64,000 bases of DNA from JBCDGZ01 sp038750655 (GTDB taxonomy: Bacteria; Bacteroidota; Bacteroidia; Chitinophagales; Saprospiraceae). This document shows positions 8,568 to 16,518 of this stretch, in pieces. The notes under the pieces are model-generated. The model saw nothing but the letters and a program-made list of their open reading frames with translations. It was not told the origin of the DNA and did no database searches. The stretch covers positions 1 through 64,000 of the forward strand of contig JBCDGZ010000015.1 in NCBI GenBank assembly GCA_038750655.1, given 5' to 3'. Both the position numbers and the translations under genes were made by a program. Positions within the stretch are counted from its first letter, which is position 1. Each line of letters begins with the position of its first letter.

Positions 8568-9912
8568 ACAACTAAAGGACGGGCTGTCCGACTATTCCTC
8601 GCAAGCTGACTTTGAGGGCCTGTGGGGAAAAGTGGAGCAGAAACGCAAAAAGAAGGACCGCCGCTGGCTCTTCCTCCTGCTCTTTTTCGGCCTGGGGCTG
8701 GCTGCAGCCGGAGGAAGTTGGTATTGGCGGAAAGCACCACAGTCAGCGGTGACGTCGGAGCAAAGTTTTGCCCTTGCTCCTACAATAGCAGCAGATGCCC
8801 AAACACCGAATACTTCGGCCGAAACGGAGACTCAAGCAGCGGCCCATACAAAGTCCACAACAGCAACCTTACCCCAAGCCCCCGTCAAATCGGTTGATCA
8901 AACCAGTCATGTAGAGCCATCCTCCCCTTTTATTTCAACTAAAAAGAAAAAGGAAAACCCCGTTCTAAAGCCCCAAGCCCCTATCGAACAAAATGAAATG
9001 GCGGAAAGTAATGGCACAAGGCTTACAGATACCCCTGTAAAGCAAAAACAGACCACCGTCCAGCCTTCCGTAACCCAGCAGGCCATAGGACTTACCCAAC
9101 AAGTTCAAAGTAAAATCATTACCGCAGAGGCTACCGAACGCGAGGAACTCCATTTCGGATTAGTTGAGCCCATTAAACCGACTACAGGCCACCGCCTTTG
9201 GCTCAGCCTGGACCTGCACTACGGCTTACAGGACCAGAATCGAACCGCTATCGACCCGGAGAATACTGACTACCTTGCTCGTACCAATGCCGCAGCGTCA
9301 AGCATTGATGCAAGAGGCATTCAGTTGGGAGTAAAGAAATATTTCTCCCGCCGTTTTTTCCTGCAAACCGGGCTAGGCTACACCCTGCTTACCAATCGCT
9401 TTCAAGATCGTTATGCTAATTCCTTCTCGGAAGTACTAGACGATCAATTACTTAAAGTCATCTACCGAAGCAATGGTACCTCAGAGGAGGTTCTCGGTCC
9501 TCAGGCAGTGACGATTAACCGACAGCGAATCAAGACGGTCTACAATCGAAGTCATTTCATTCAAATCCCCGTACTGGTCGGTGCTGACTTCCACTTGAAC
9601 CAGCGACTGGGCTTGACGCTAGCCGCGGGGCTAAACTACACCCACCTGCTGAAACAGCGCGGCGGTGGCTTCGACCTCAGTCTGCTACAAGGGGAATATC
9701 GAGATCTGAGCGAGGAGGATTACGATAGCCGAAACCTGTGGCAGGCGCAGGCCCAAGGGCAACTGTTCTATCGCCTTCGACCAAGCCTACGGCTCACCGC
9801 CGGGCTGCAAGCTCAGCTATCGCTCAACAAATTGGAAGCTGCTGAGCTAGGCTGGCAGGAACGATGGAATATAGGCACCCTCAGCCTGGGGCTGCAATGG
9901 CAGCTTCGCTAA
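8545..9912 (+). CDS. Anti-sigma-like membrane-anchored protein with C-terminal barrel-like domain
   Basis: A 455-residue protein translated from a start inside the sigma factor gene. Residues 1-40 are charged and cytosolic in character, 41-60 form a single membrane segment (WLFLLLFFGLGLAAAGG), about 61-190 are a low-complexity Thr/Gln/Pro/Lys linker, and 190-455 are rich in alternating beta strands ending in GLQWQLR, as in PorT-like outer-membrane barrels. Overlap with the sigma gene argues for coupled translation and a joint function, so the N-terminal part may bind the sigma factor. That binding is inference; no zinc anti-sigma motif is present. The stop overlaps the convergent transglutaminase gene by 4 bp. 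Confidence 0.75.
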   Translation: MKNDWLDKQLKDGLSDYSSQADFEGLWGKVEQKRKKKDRRWLFLLLFFGLGLAAAGGSWYWRKAPQSAVTSEQSFALAPTIAADAQTPNTSAETETQAAAHTKSTTATLPQAPVKSVDQTSHVEPSSPFISTKKKKENPVLKPQAPIEQNEMAESNGTRLTDTPVKQKQTTVQPSVTQQAIGLTQQVQSKIITAEATEREELHFGLVEPIKPTTGHRLWLSLDLHYGLQDQNRTAIDPENTDYLARTNAAASSIDARGIQLGVKKYFSRRFFLQTGLGYTLLTNRFQDRYANSFSEVLDDQLLKVIYRSNGTSEEVLGPQAVTINRQRIKTVYNRSHFIQIPVLVGADFHLNQRLGLTLAAGLNYTHLLKQRGGGFDLSLLQGEYRDLSEEDYDSRNLWQAQAQGQLFYRLRPSLRLTAGLQAQLSLNKLEAAELGWQERWNIGTLSLGLQWQLR

Positions 9913-10550
9913 GACTCCGAGGCTTTCTTTTTTTGCATAAAGCGCTGCACAAGAACAGGATAGTGGGCTTTAAAATTATTGATGATAAAGTCCAGCGGAA
10001 GGTCGGCAAAGCTGCCGTAATCATCGAGGTATTCCATGAAGCGGTTGCCTTCGGTATCGAATTGCTGGAAGACGGAGTCGGTTTGGCCATCAAATTCCAG
10101 GGGAGCTACGCCGAGGTGTTCGCAGAGGGCTTTGTTGAAGGCCGGGGTGGCCGCCACCCAGCGCCCGTCTAGCCAGACTTCGGCGTAGGCGTGGGGCGTC
10201 AGCTCGTCGGTGCCTAGCTCTTGGACCAGTTGCTCAACGGCGATATGATTTTTGACTTTAGCAAAATGAAGCCGGGCGGGGATGGCTTTAGCCCGCAGGG
10301 CGGCCACTAGCAGAATGGCCTTATCGATACAGTGTCCCTGCTTTTTTTTCAAAATGGAACTGCATTGCCAGCGCTCTTTTTCCCAGTAAATATCGTAAGG
10401 ATCATACCACCAACCGTCGCGTACGGCGTAGTAAAGTTCGATCGCTAGCGCCCGCGGCGACTCTGCCTTCAGTATCAGACCGTTCAGGTAGTGCTGAAAA
10501 TCGCGGTGCTCAAAATCAAAGAAATAAGTGCTGCTGAGGTATTGTTCCAT
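9909..10550 (-). CDS. Transglutaminase-like domain protein
   Basis: A 213-residue protein with no signal peptide. The transglutaminase-like catalytic triad is visible: Cys in QGHCIDKAILLVAALRA, His in HAYAEVWLDGRW, and a following polar position in VAATPAFN. The Trp-rich YAVRDGWWYDPYDIYW segment before the Cys is usual in short bacterial members. Such proteins may act as peptidases or amidases; the substrate is unknown. It is a single gene, convergent with the barrel gene and divergent from a sensor kinase gene 437 bp away. Confidence 0.82.
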   Translation of the reverse strand: MEQYLSSTYFFDFEHRDFQHYLNGLILKAESPRALAIELYYAVRDGWWYDPYDIYWEKERWQCSSILKKKQGHCIDKAILLVAALRAKAIPARLHFAKVKNHIAVEQLVQELGTDELTPHAYAEVWLDGRWVAATPAFNKALCEHLGVAPLEFDGQTDSVFQQFDTEGNRFMEYLDDYGSFADLPLDFIINNFKAHYPVLVQRFMQKKKASES

Positions 10551-10987
10551 GATCAGAAAATTGAGTCCTTAAAGATAAAAAATAAAAAACTTTCTCTTTA
10601 CTGGTTACCTTTTTCCAGCTGAAGTAATGTATTTAGCGAACCCCTATCTTAAAAGATTAGGGCTATGAAAAACATAACGTTGAGATTTAGGGGCCAGCTT
10701 ATTGCGCTTCAGGGTATTTACACTATTTACTAACGTCCAAAGCGGATTTAAGGTTAAATAAAACGGATAATTGTAATGGTGTACAGTGATAAGCGGCTTC
10801 CTTTTTTTCAGAAAAATATTGAACCTAAAAAGGACCATTCCATCCTTTAGTCCATTTTTAAACCATAACCTCAACCACGACATTTTGATCGGGGTTGGGG
10901 TTATTTGATTCTATCGAAGCATATTGCAATCCATCGATTCCCTGCCCGCAATCTCCTCGCTTTATCTTATCTTGTTTTAAAATCGTA
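10551..10987. other. Divergent intergenic region with inverted repeats
   Basis: This 437-bp gap must hold promoters for the transglutaminase gene (left) and the LytS-type kinase (right). It contains a hairpin near 10640-10661 (CCCTATCTT with AAGATTAGGG, one bulge) and a longer inverted repeat TAACCTCAACC (10866-10876) with GGTTGGGGTTA (10893-10903), one wobble. A frame starting at TTG 10895 extends the kinase N-terminus but reads through this repeat and adds a region unlike the family. No other gene is supported. Confidence 0.55.
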
Positions 10988-12082
10988 ATGGTTATGTTCA
11001 CCTCTACCTTTTGGAACAATCGACTCTTCGGCATCAAGTACTGGGAACTTGGCCTGGCAATTACCTTTTACCTCTTTTTCACCCTCGCCTATGACATCAC
11101 GCTCTACCTTACCTCCGGTGGCAAAAGCGACCTCTACCCCACGGTCTTCTACGAATTTGGTATCAAGGCGGTGTATACCATTCCCATCTGGTGGCTAATG
11201 TTCCGCCAACTGGCCCATTGGGATATGCGTCGAAAATTTAGTCTCCACCTGCTGCTCCTGCCTCTCTTCGTTGTCCTTCAGCAACAGACCTACTACCTGA
11301 TTTGTGAGCTGACCAATGAATGGCATCTCGACTGGCCAGCGGCCTGGTGGGATATTTACATTCCGGGGATGTTTTACATCTTGCAATTTGGCATCTTCCA
11401 CACTTACGACTACTATCAGCGATTGCAAAGGCAACAGCGCCTGGAAGCCGAACTCCGGCAGGCCGCTCTAAAAAGTGAGTTGATTGCCCTCAAAGCGCAG
11501 CTTAATCCACATTTTTTGTACAACATATTCAATACCATCAGCGCCTCCATTCCGCCGAGTATGGAAAATACCCGCGAAATGATTGCCACCCTCTCGGATT
11601 TGTTTCGCTACCAAACCAAAGGTTCGCGGCAAGAATTGGTGAAATTGGAGGAAGAGTTGGCTTTTATCCGCAATTATCTAGAGCTGGAAAAAGCCCGTTT
11701 TGGTGAACGGCTACACTTCTATTTTGAAGTACCAAGGCCGCTTTATTCCTACCTCGTCCCGCCAATGATTCTGCAACCGCTAGTGGAAAATGCGGTCAAA
11801 CATGGCATATCACCCAAAATTGAAGGTGGAGATGTGCGAATCAAAGTAGAAAAAGTCGACCAGCAGTTGAGGTTCTCGATTTGTGATACGGGTATGGGGT
11901 TGGAAAAACCCCAAGCGAGCAATGGTATCGGCATTGGCTTGAGCAACACCCAACTGCGGCTGGAAAAAATGTTCGGCAGTCAACTCCGCTTGGTGGAACG
12001 CCCTGAAGGTGGCCTGTGTGTACATTTCGATATTCCCGCAGTTACGAAAAGTTTTGTCCCTAATTTAGTCCTGCAAGCATGA
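10988..12082 (+). CDS. LytS-type sensor histidine kinase
   Basis: About 364 residues from ATG 10988 (ATG 10994 is also possible). Four membrane helices occupy roughly residues 15-145, followed by a short coiled coil and a His_kinase domain with the H-box LNPHFLYNIFNTISASI and the ATP-binding motifs PMILQPLVENAVKHG and GIGIGLSNTQLRLEKMFG. The family autophosphorylates on the H-box His and passes phosphate to a LytTR regulator. Its stop overlaps the regulator start (ATGA), so they form an operon. A longer frame from TTG 10895 was not used because the added residues cross an inverted repeat. Confidence 0.9.
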   Translation: MVMFTSTFWNNRLFGIKYWELGLAITFYLFFTLAYDITLYLTSGGKSDLYPTVFYEFGIKAVYTIPIWWLMFRQLAHWDMRRKFSLHLLLLPLFVVLQQQTYYLICELTNEWHLDWPAAWWDIYIPGMFYILQFGIFHTYDYYQRLQRQQRLEAELRQAALKSELIALKAQLNPHFLYNIFNTISASIPPSMENTREMIATLSDLFRYQTKGSRQELVKLEEELAFIRNYLELEKARFGERLHFYFEVPRPLYSYLVPPMILQPLVENAVKHGISPKIEGGDVRIKVEKVDQQLRFSICDTGMGLEKPQASNGIGIGLSNTQLRLEKMFGSQLRLVERPEGGLCVHFDIPAVTKSFVPNLVLQA

Positions 12083-12825
12083 AGAAAGTAGCATTGATCG
12101 ACGATGAAGCTCCCGCCCGCTCTTTGTTGCGGGAGTACCTCAGCGAGTATCCTGAGTTGGTCATCATTGGAGAAGCTAATAATGGCGTAGACGCCATACA
12201 ATTGATCAAAAAATTTCAGCCAGAATTGGTTTTTCTGGATATTCAGATGCCAGGGATGAACGGCTTTGAAGTACTGCAACAATTAGAAGAGGTCCCACAA
12301 ATCATTTTTTCTACGGCCTATGATCAATACGCTCTCAGGGCTTTTGAAGTCAATGCTGTAGATTACCTGCTGAAGCCCTACACCAAGGAGCGTTTTAGTC
12401 GGTCCGTTCAGCGAGTCATGCAACACCAAGAAGAAAATCTCCTCAAACTCAAATCACTGGCCGAAACCTTACAGCAAGAGGTCCTCAACAGCCCCAATAA
12501 CTACCCCTCCAAAATATTGATCTCCTCCAAAAATCGCCTGCTAGCCATCGACACGAATGACATTGTATGGATAGAGGCCGAAAAAGATTACTCCCAACTC
12601 CACACCAACACGCAGCGCTACCTCAGTAGTTATGGCATCGGGCAAATTGCCGAAAAGCTTGATCCCGATGTTTTTATCCGCGTACACCGCTCCTCCATCA
12701 TCAACCTCAATTACATCGATGAGATTTTCAAGTACCCTTCTAGTTATGATGTGAAAATGAAAAATGGCGATGTAGTGCGGGTTAGTCGTTCGTATTTGGA
12801 TAATATCAGAAAGTTGACTTTTTAA
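12079..12825 (+). CDS. LytTR-family response regulator
   Basis: A 248-residue regulator with an N-terminal receiver (acidic pair IDDEAPAR, phospho-Asp in LVFLDIQMPGMNG, and Lys in DYLLKPYTKERF) and a C-terminal LytTR DNA-binding domain (IVWIEAEKDYSQLHT, FIRVHRSSIINLNYI). It starts inside the stop of the kinase gene, giving a cognate pair. LytTR domains usually bind direct repeats; a target was not identified. The neighbouring OmpA gene converges on it, so that gene is not obviously its operon target. Confidence 0.93.
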   Translation: MKKVALIDDEAPARSLLREYLSEYPELVIIGEANNGVDAIQLIKKFQPELVFLDIQMPGMNGFEVLQQLEEVPQIIFSTAYDQYALRAFEVNAVDYLLKPYTKERFSRSVQRVMQHQEENLLKLKSLAETLQQEVLNSPNNYPSKILISSKNRLLAIDTNDIVWIEAEKDYSQLHTNTQRYLSSYGIGQIAEKLDPDVFIRVHRSSIINLNYIDEIFKYPSSYDVKMKNGDVVRVSRSYLDNIRKLTF

Positions 12826-12860
12826 AAAAAAAGCGCAAACACCCCTTAGGCATTTGCGCT
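12823..12860 (-). terminator. Intrinsic terminator of the OmpA-family gene
   Basis: The stem AGCGCAAA/TTTGCGCT (12832-12839 with 12853-12860) is followed on the minus strand by a run of nine T. It lies 24 bp beyond the OmpA-family stop, and the T-tract reaches the stop of the convergent LytTR gene. There is no T-run on the plus side, so it should act mainly on the leftward transcript. Confidence 0.85.
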
Positions 12861-12884
12861 CCCTACTGCCAAAGCAGTCCTCAA

Positions 12885-14390
12885 TTACCGAAGCTGCAGA
12901 TTAAACTCTACGCGACGATTCAACTTACGCCCCTCTTCCGAGTTATTGTTATCGATAGGACGAGATTCTCCAAAGCCACCGTAGCCCATACGGGTCGTAC
13001 TGATTCCTTTAGTTTGTAGGTAATCATAGCAGGCCTTAGCCCGACGGATGGACAAATTGAGGTTATTTTCTTCCGTACCGACATCATCGGTATGGCCTTC
13101 AATATTCACTTTGTAATCTCCGTAGCGGCTCAGTACATCGTAGACTTGATCCAGTACGGCGTAGGATTGCTGCTTGAGAATGGCGCTGCCGAACTCAAAC
13201 TGGATGGCCTGAATGGCATAGTCTAGCACTTCGCGATCCTCCTGCTTAATCTCAGGACAGCCCGTCGGAGAGCTGGGCGCCGCCATGTTCGGGCAGCGAT
13301 CTTTAGAATCTTCGATACCGTCCTTATCCGTATCCGGGCAACCGTTGAAGCGGCCCTCGCCAGCAGCGTAGGGGCAAGCATCATTTTTATCAGCAATGCC
13401 ATCCTTATCACTATCCGGGCAGCCATTGATCGTTCCAGCCACATCGGGGCACTCATCCCGATGATCGGGAATGCCATCGCCGTCGCTGTCGCGCGTAGGG
13501 CAGCCATCGTGCTCCGCCTTACCGGCCTCATTCGGGCAGCGGTCATCCTTATCGGCCACACCATCGCCATCACTATCCGGACAGCCCTCCAGGCTCCCCG
13601 CCACATCCGGGCACTTATCCATCAAATTGGCTACCCCATCATTATCCGTATCCGGGCAACCCCGCGTACTGCGCGGTCCAAACTCCTCTGGGCAATTGTC
13701 CTCCCTATCCGCAATGTTATCCCCATCGGCGTCCGGACAGCCCCCCAGGGCCGCCAATCCTGCCTCCTGTGGACAATTGTCATCCTGATCGGCAATACCA
13801 TCCTCGTCAGTATCCGTAATCGTTACCTTACCGATAGGCAGCTCCAGTTCTTCATCGGTGTACTTACCCAACATAAAACCGAGTCCCAATCCATATTGAA
13901 GATGATCGCGGTCGAGTGACAATGATTTGCGGTATTCTGCTTGCAGATTGATAAAGCCAAAGGTACCGAGCTTGAAGTTGACGCCCAGCCCGAAAGGGAT
14001 TTGAAAATCTAAATCTTCAAAATCTTCCATCACCGTACCCACACCAGCCATAGCATAGGGAACAGCAAGGTTTTTCTCCTTAAAATACTGTACTTGCAGT
14101 TGCCCATCTAAGCCAAAAATCTTGCGATTGTTCAGCTCCGAAGGCAGCTTGATCACGCCAACTTTGAGCGGCAGTACTGCATTGAGATAAGGGTTGAGGT
14201 TTCGCAGGTAAGCGACCTCAAAGCCATCGGTGTAGTTGCCAAAATCTGCCAAGGCCCCATTGTCAGGGGTGTGGTGATCCAAAAATAGCTTCTTAGCCAG
14301 TATAGTGTTGGGTCTGGCGGGGTTCTGAGCCAGCATTTCTGTGCAGCCCAACGTCAAAATTACGGCTATACAGAATAAAGCCTTTTTCAT
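12885..14390 (-). CDS. OmpA-family protein with thrombospondin type 3 repeats
   Basis: A 501-residue outer-membrane protein. A signal peptide (cleaved near MLAQ) precedes a beta-barrel-like domain to about residue 190, then seven or eight Asp-rich calcium-binding TSP3 repeats of the form DxDxDGxxDxxDxCP, and a C-terminal OmpA peptidoglycan-binding domain with EGHTDDVGTEENN, LSIRRAKA and NRRVEFNLQLR. It should link the outer membrane to peptidoglycan through a rigid calcium-bound spacer. It has its own terminator. The 115-bp repeat element A lies between 14422 and 14536, starting 31 bp upstream of the start codon. Confidence 0.93.
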   Translation of the reverse strand: MKKALFCIAVILTLGCTEMLAQNPARPNTILAKKLFLDHHTPDNGALADFGNYTDGFEVAYLRNLNPYLNAVLPLKVGVIKLPSELNNRKIFGLDGQLQVQYFKEKNLAVPYAMAGVGTVMEDFEDLDFQIPFGLGVNFKLGTFGFINLQAEYRKSLSLDRDHLQYGLGLGFMLGKYTDEELELPIGKVTITDTDEDGIADQDDNCPQEAGLAALGGCPDADGDNIADREDNCPEEFGPRSTRGCPDTDNDGVANLMDKCPDVAGSLEGCPDSDGDGVADKDDRCPNEAGKAEHDGCPTRDSDGDGIPDHRDECPDVAGTINGCPDSDKDGIADKNDACPYAAGEGRFNGCPDTDKDGIEDSKDRCPNMAAPSSPTGCPEIKQEDREVLDYAIQAIQFEFGSAILKQQSYAVLDQVYDVLSRYGDYKVNIEGHTDDVGTEENNLNLSIRRAKACYDYLQTKGISTTRMGYGGFGESRPIDNNNSEEGRKLNRRVEFNLQLR

Positions 14391-14421
14391 GTTCTTGGAA
14401 TTTAAAATTACTGTTCTAACC

Positions 14422-14536
14422 CAAGTTGCGGTGAACGAGATTCAAAAAGGAAGATTTTGTGAGAAATGCAGCCTTGTGATGCATTTCGATTCAAATATCT
14501 GACGCTTTGAATCTTTTAACAGTGAATTGCAACTTG
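14422..14536 (-). repeat. Nested inverted-repeat element, copy A
   Basis: On the minus strand this 115-bp block reads CAAGTTGC, AGATTCAAA, an inner TTTGAATC, AAATGCA, a loop, TGCATTT, TTTGAATCT, GCAACTTG. Outer, middle and inner arms are each perfect complements, nested as one long hairpin (14529-14536 with 14422-14429; 14506-14514 with 14438-14446; 14480-14486 with 14464-14470). A second copy, about 85-90 percent identical by eye, lies at 26977-27089 on the plus strand. Here it ends 31 bp before the OmpA-family start codon, so it would be part of that gene's leader or promoter region. Confidence 0.8.
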
Positions 14537-14930
14537 AATGTTCTAATTGATTATATCAAAAACACTACCATTCTGATAGCGGTCCCGGAATGGGAGGCTT
14601 GCCGGCCAGTCTACCCCACGGCAGTGGCTTCGGCGCAATGGCCGTGATTGATGTCGAAAATTTGAGTTTGGAAAGCTGTAATTAAATTTCTTATAGAAGC
14701 TGCTGTAGGAATACTTTGCAAGGTAGGGAAATTTTGGGACAATCGCTAGTTTATGCCTTTGGCATTTTGGTGGACGCCCGCCTGCCGGCCGGCAGGGTGG
14801 AGCGCCTTTGGCGCTTTGGTGGACGATGGACAGTAATACGATTAGACGTAGTGAGGCGTAAAGGGAGTACATGCAGCACGGAAGTGTAGAAAAAGGCCGT
14901 CTATCGTCTACCCAGCTGCCAAAGGCAGCC
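14537..14930. other. Intergenic region rich in short palindromes
   Basis: Between repeat element A and the end of the first CotH gene there is no supportable gene. The 166-codon frame across it has a Ser/Pro/Arg-rich translation without motifs and runs into the CotH gene, so it is rejected. The stretch holds a cluster of short hairpins described in the next entry. Confidence 0.6.
14754..14929. repeat. REP-like palindrome cluster
   Basis: Four palindromes occur within 176 bp: TGCCTTTGGCA (14754-14764), CCTGCCGGCCGGCAGG (14781-14796), AGCGCCTTTGGCGCT (14801-14815) and GCTGCCAAAGGCAGC (14915-14929). The first and third are each followed by TTTGGTGGAC, so they form a direct repeat with compensating arms around a constant CCTTTGG core. 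A related CTGCCGGCAG palindrome occurs at 42325-42334. This pattern resembles REP-type extragenic palindromes; no REP-associated transposase is in the window. Confidence 0.6.
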
Positions 14931-16508
14931 TTACCGAACTTCATAGAACTCAAAAGCCGCGCGCTCCGGAGAGAGCTGGGCGATCTTTTCGGCCTCGGCG
15001 ATGATGTAGTACTGAGCGCCGGGTTGGAGTTTGATGGAGGCACCGTAGACTTGATCGGCGGCGGAGCCGTCGTTGTTGGCGCCGTCGTCTAGCATTTCGG
15101 TCTCTTGAAAGGGAGCGTGGGGGTGATAGCGATACATCAGATAGGCCCTTTGGGCGGCTTGGATGCGGGCGCTGATCTGGATGGCATCGCTGCTTTTGTT
15201 GTGGACGACTTCGGAGATCGCTGGAGGGTCTTTTTTGAGCAGCGGGTGCTCGCTGAGGTATTGAGTGCGGGCGTCCATCAGCTCTTCGAGGCCGATGATA
15301 TTGGATTTACCCGCTTTGGCAGTACTGTCGATATTGACCTGAAAGGCTTCATAGGGATAGAGTTTGTTTTCGTCGTTTTTGATGTAGGAATCGATGGTGC
15401 GTTGCACCTCGGCAGTACGGCGGGCGAACTGGCCTTCGGTGAAGTTGTCCTTGAGAATGGTTCGGAGATGGGCGATATAGACCTTGCGATAGAGGGGGGT
15501 GGCCAGTAGCTTGCTGATCAGCGGGCGTTTGGGATTTTTGTAGTGAGTAAAGGGGCTGAGCTTTTGCATCTTCTCATTGGAAAGCGGGATATTACTGCTG
15601 CCGTCGAAGCGGAAACCGCCAAAGGAGAGATTCATATCCCACAAAATGGGCTGAAAAATGCCAAAGGAATCTTTATAGAGGTAATAATTATGGCAAAGTC
15701 GACCAGCGTAGCTATCCAGGTTGACCAGTAGATTATTGAAAGCGTGCATCCAAAGGGTCCGATCGATATTGAGGTAGTCGTCTACGTTAGAGGGGTCTTC
15801 ATCGAGAATCTGACAGAGTTCAATTAAATCCCGCCAGCCGTGATCCGTTTTCATTTCATAAAGCCCCTTGTAACAGAGCGAATCACTGCCGAGATAAAGA
15901 AGTGATGCTTTTTCCCCCTTATCGCATCCATCAGGGGTTTTGGCGTGCCAATTGGGATCACATTTGACCAGTACGCCCTCTCCCCAGCCAAAATGTTTTT
16001 CCAGAAAAGCCTCGTCTACCGATTCGGTATTATTATATATCCCAAGTAGGGTATCATTGACATAGAGCCGAATGAAATTAGCCTTGGGAGCAGGCATATA
16101 CTTGCGAGCAATCTCATAGGACATCACCTCCCGGAGAAAACTGGGATCGCGAAAGATATTGGATAGCTTGAACGTCTCATAACCTCCTTCGAAAGCCTGA
16201 CCATCTATTTTGTAATCCAGCTTAATGTTGAAGGGCAACTTCGTAGACCCTGTATTGCGCACATTAAAATAAGAGCTGTTGCCTTTATAACGCACTCCTA
16301 CACTATCAAAAACGAGTTGATCTACCGTAGCTCGCCCCAGAAGGCGCTTACTTCCAACCTGTTTGAGCGAATCCAGGTGTTGTTCCCAGTCCTGTTCCGT
16401 AAAGCGAAGCTTGAGGTCTCGGACCCGGTAAATATCGTAAAGGTCTTGCGCATCAGCAGCGATACACAGACTGCCGAGTAGGCAAAAAATGATGAGTTGG
16501 CGGTACAT
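14931..16508 (-). CDS. CotH kinase family protein (paralogue 1)
   Basis: A 525-residue secreted protein (signal peptide ending near IAADA). The CotH fold is a Fam20-like atypical protein kinase. Visible motifs are RYKGNSSYF (nucleotide-binding loop, residue 73 on), KLSNIFRDPSFLREVMSYE, a putative catalytic Asp265 in NLLVNLDSYAGR, HNYYLYKD (residue 273 on) and a metal-binding Asp291 in WDMNLSFGGF. A C-terminal beta domain from about residue 425 (NNDGSAADQVYGASI) is shared with its neighbour. It lies 10 bp after paralogue 2 on the same strand, so the two are likely co-transcribed. Targets are unknown; bacterial CotH proteins phosphorylate coat or surface proteins. Confidence 0.87.
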   Translation of the reverse strand: MYRQLIIFCLLGSLCIAADAQDLYDIYRVRDLKLRFTEQDWEQHLDSLKQVGSKRLLGRATVDQLVFDSVGVRYKGNSSYFNVRNTGSTKLPFNIKLDYKIDGQAFEGGYETFKLSNIFRDPSFLREVMSYEIARKYMPAPKANFIRLYVNDTLLGIYNNTESVDEAFLEKHFGWGEGVLVKCDPNWHAKTPDGCDKGEKASLLYLGSDSLCYKGLYEMKTDHGWRDLIELCQILDEDPSNVDDYLNIDRTLWMHAFNNLLVNLDSYAGRLCHNYYLYKDSFGIFQPILWDMNLSFGGFRFDGSSNIPLSNEKMQKLSPFTHYKNPKRPLISKLLATPLYRKVYIAHLRTILKDNFTEGQFARRTAEVQRTIDSYIKNDENKLYPYEAFQVNIDSTAKAGKSNIIGLEELMDARTQYLSEHPLLKKDPPAISEVVHNKSSDAIQISARIQAAQRAYLMYRYHPHAPFQETEMLDDGANNDGSAADQVYGASIKLQPGAQYYIIAEAEKIAQLSPERAAFEFYEVR

Positions 16509-16518
16509 AATACCCTAA

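Noticed and set aside
10644..10883. 79-codon minus-strand frame in the divergent gap
   Set aside because: Its translation is basic and AT-driven with no motif, and it overlaps two hairpins in a region that must hold promoters.
13461..13919. Plus-strand frames opposite the OmpA-family gene
   Set aside because: They arise from the repeated Asp/Gly codons of the TSP3 repeats on the other strand, giving Ile/Ala/Arg-rich shadows.
14543..15043. 166-codon minus-strand frame across the gap and into the first CotH gene
   Set aside because: Its translation is Ser/Pro/Arg-rich without motifs, it crosses the palindrome cluster, and it overlaps the well-supported CotH coding frame.
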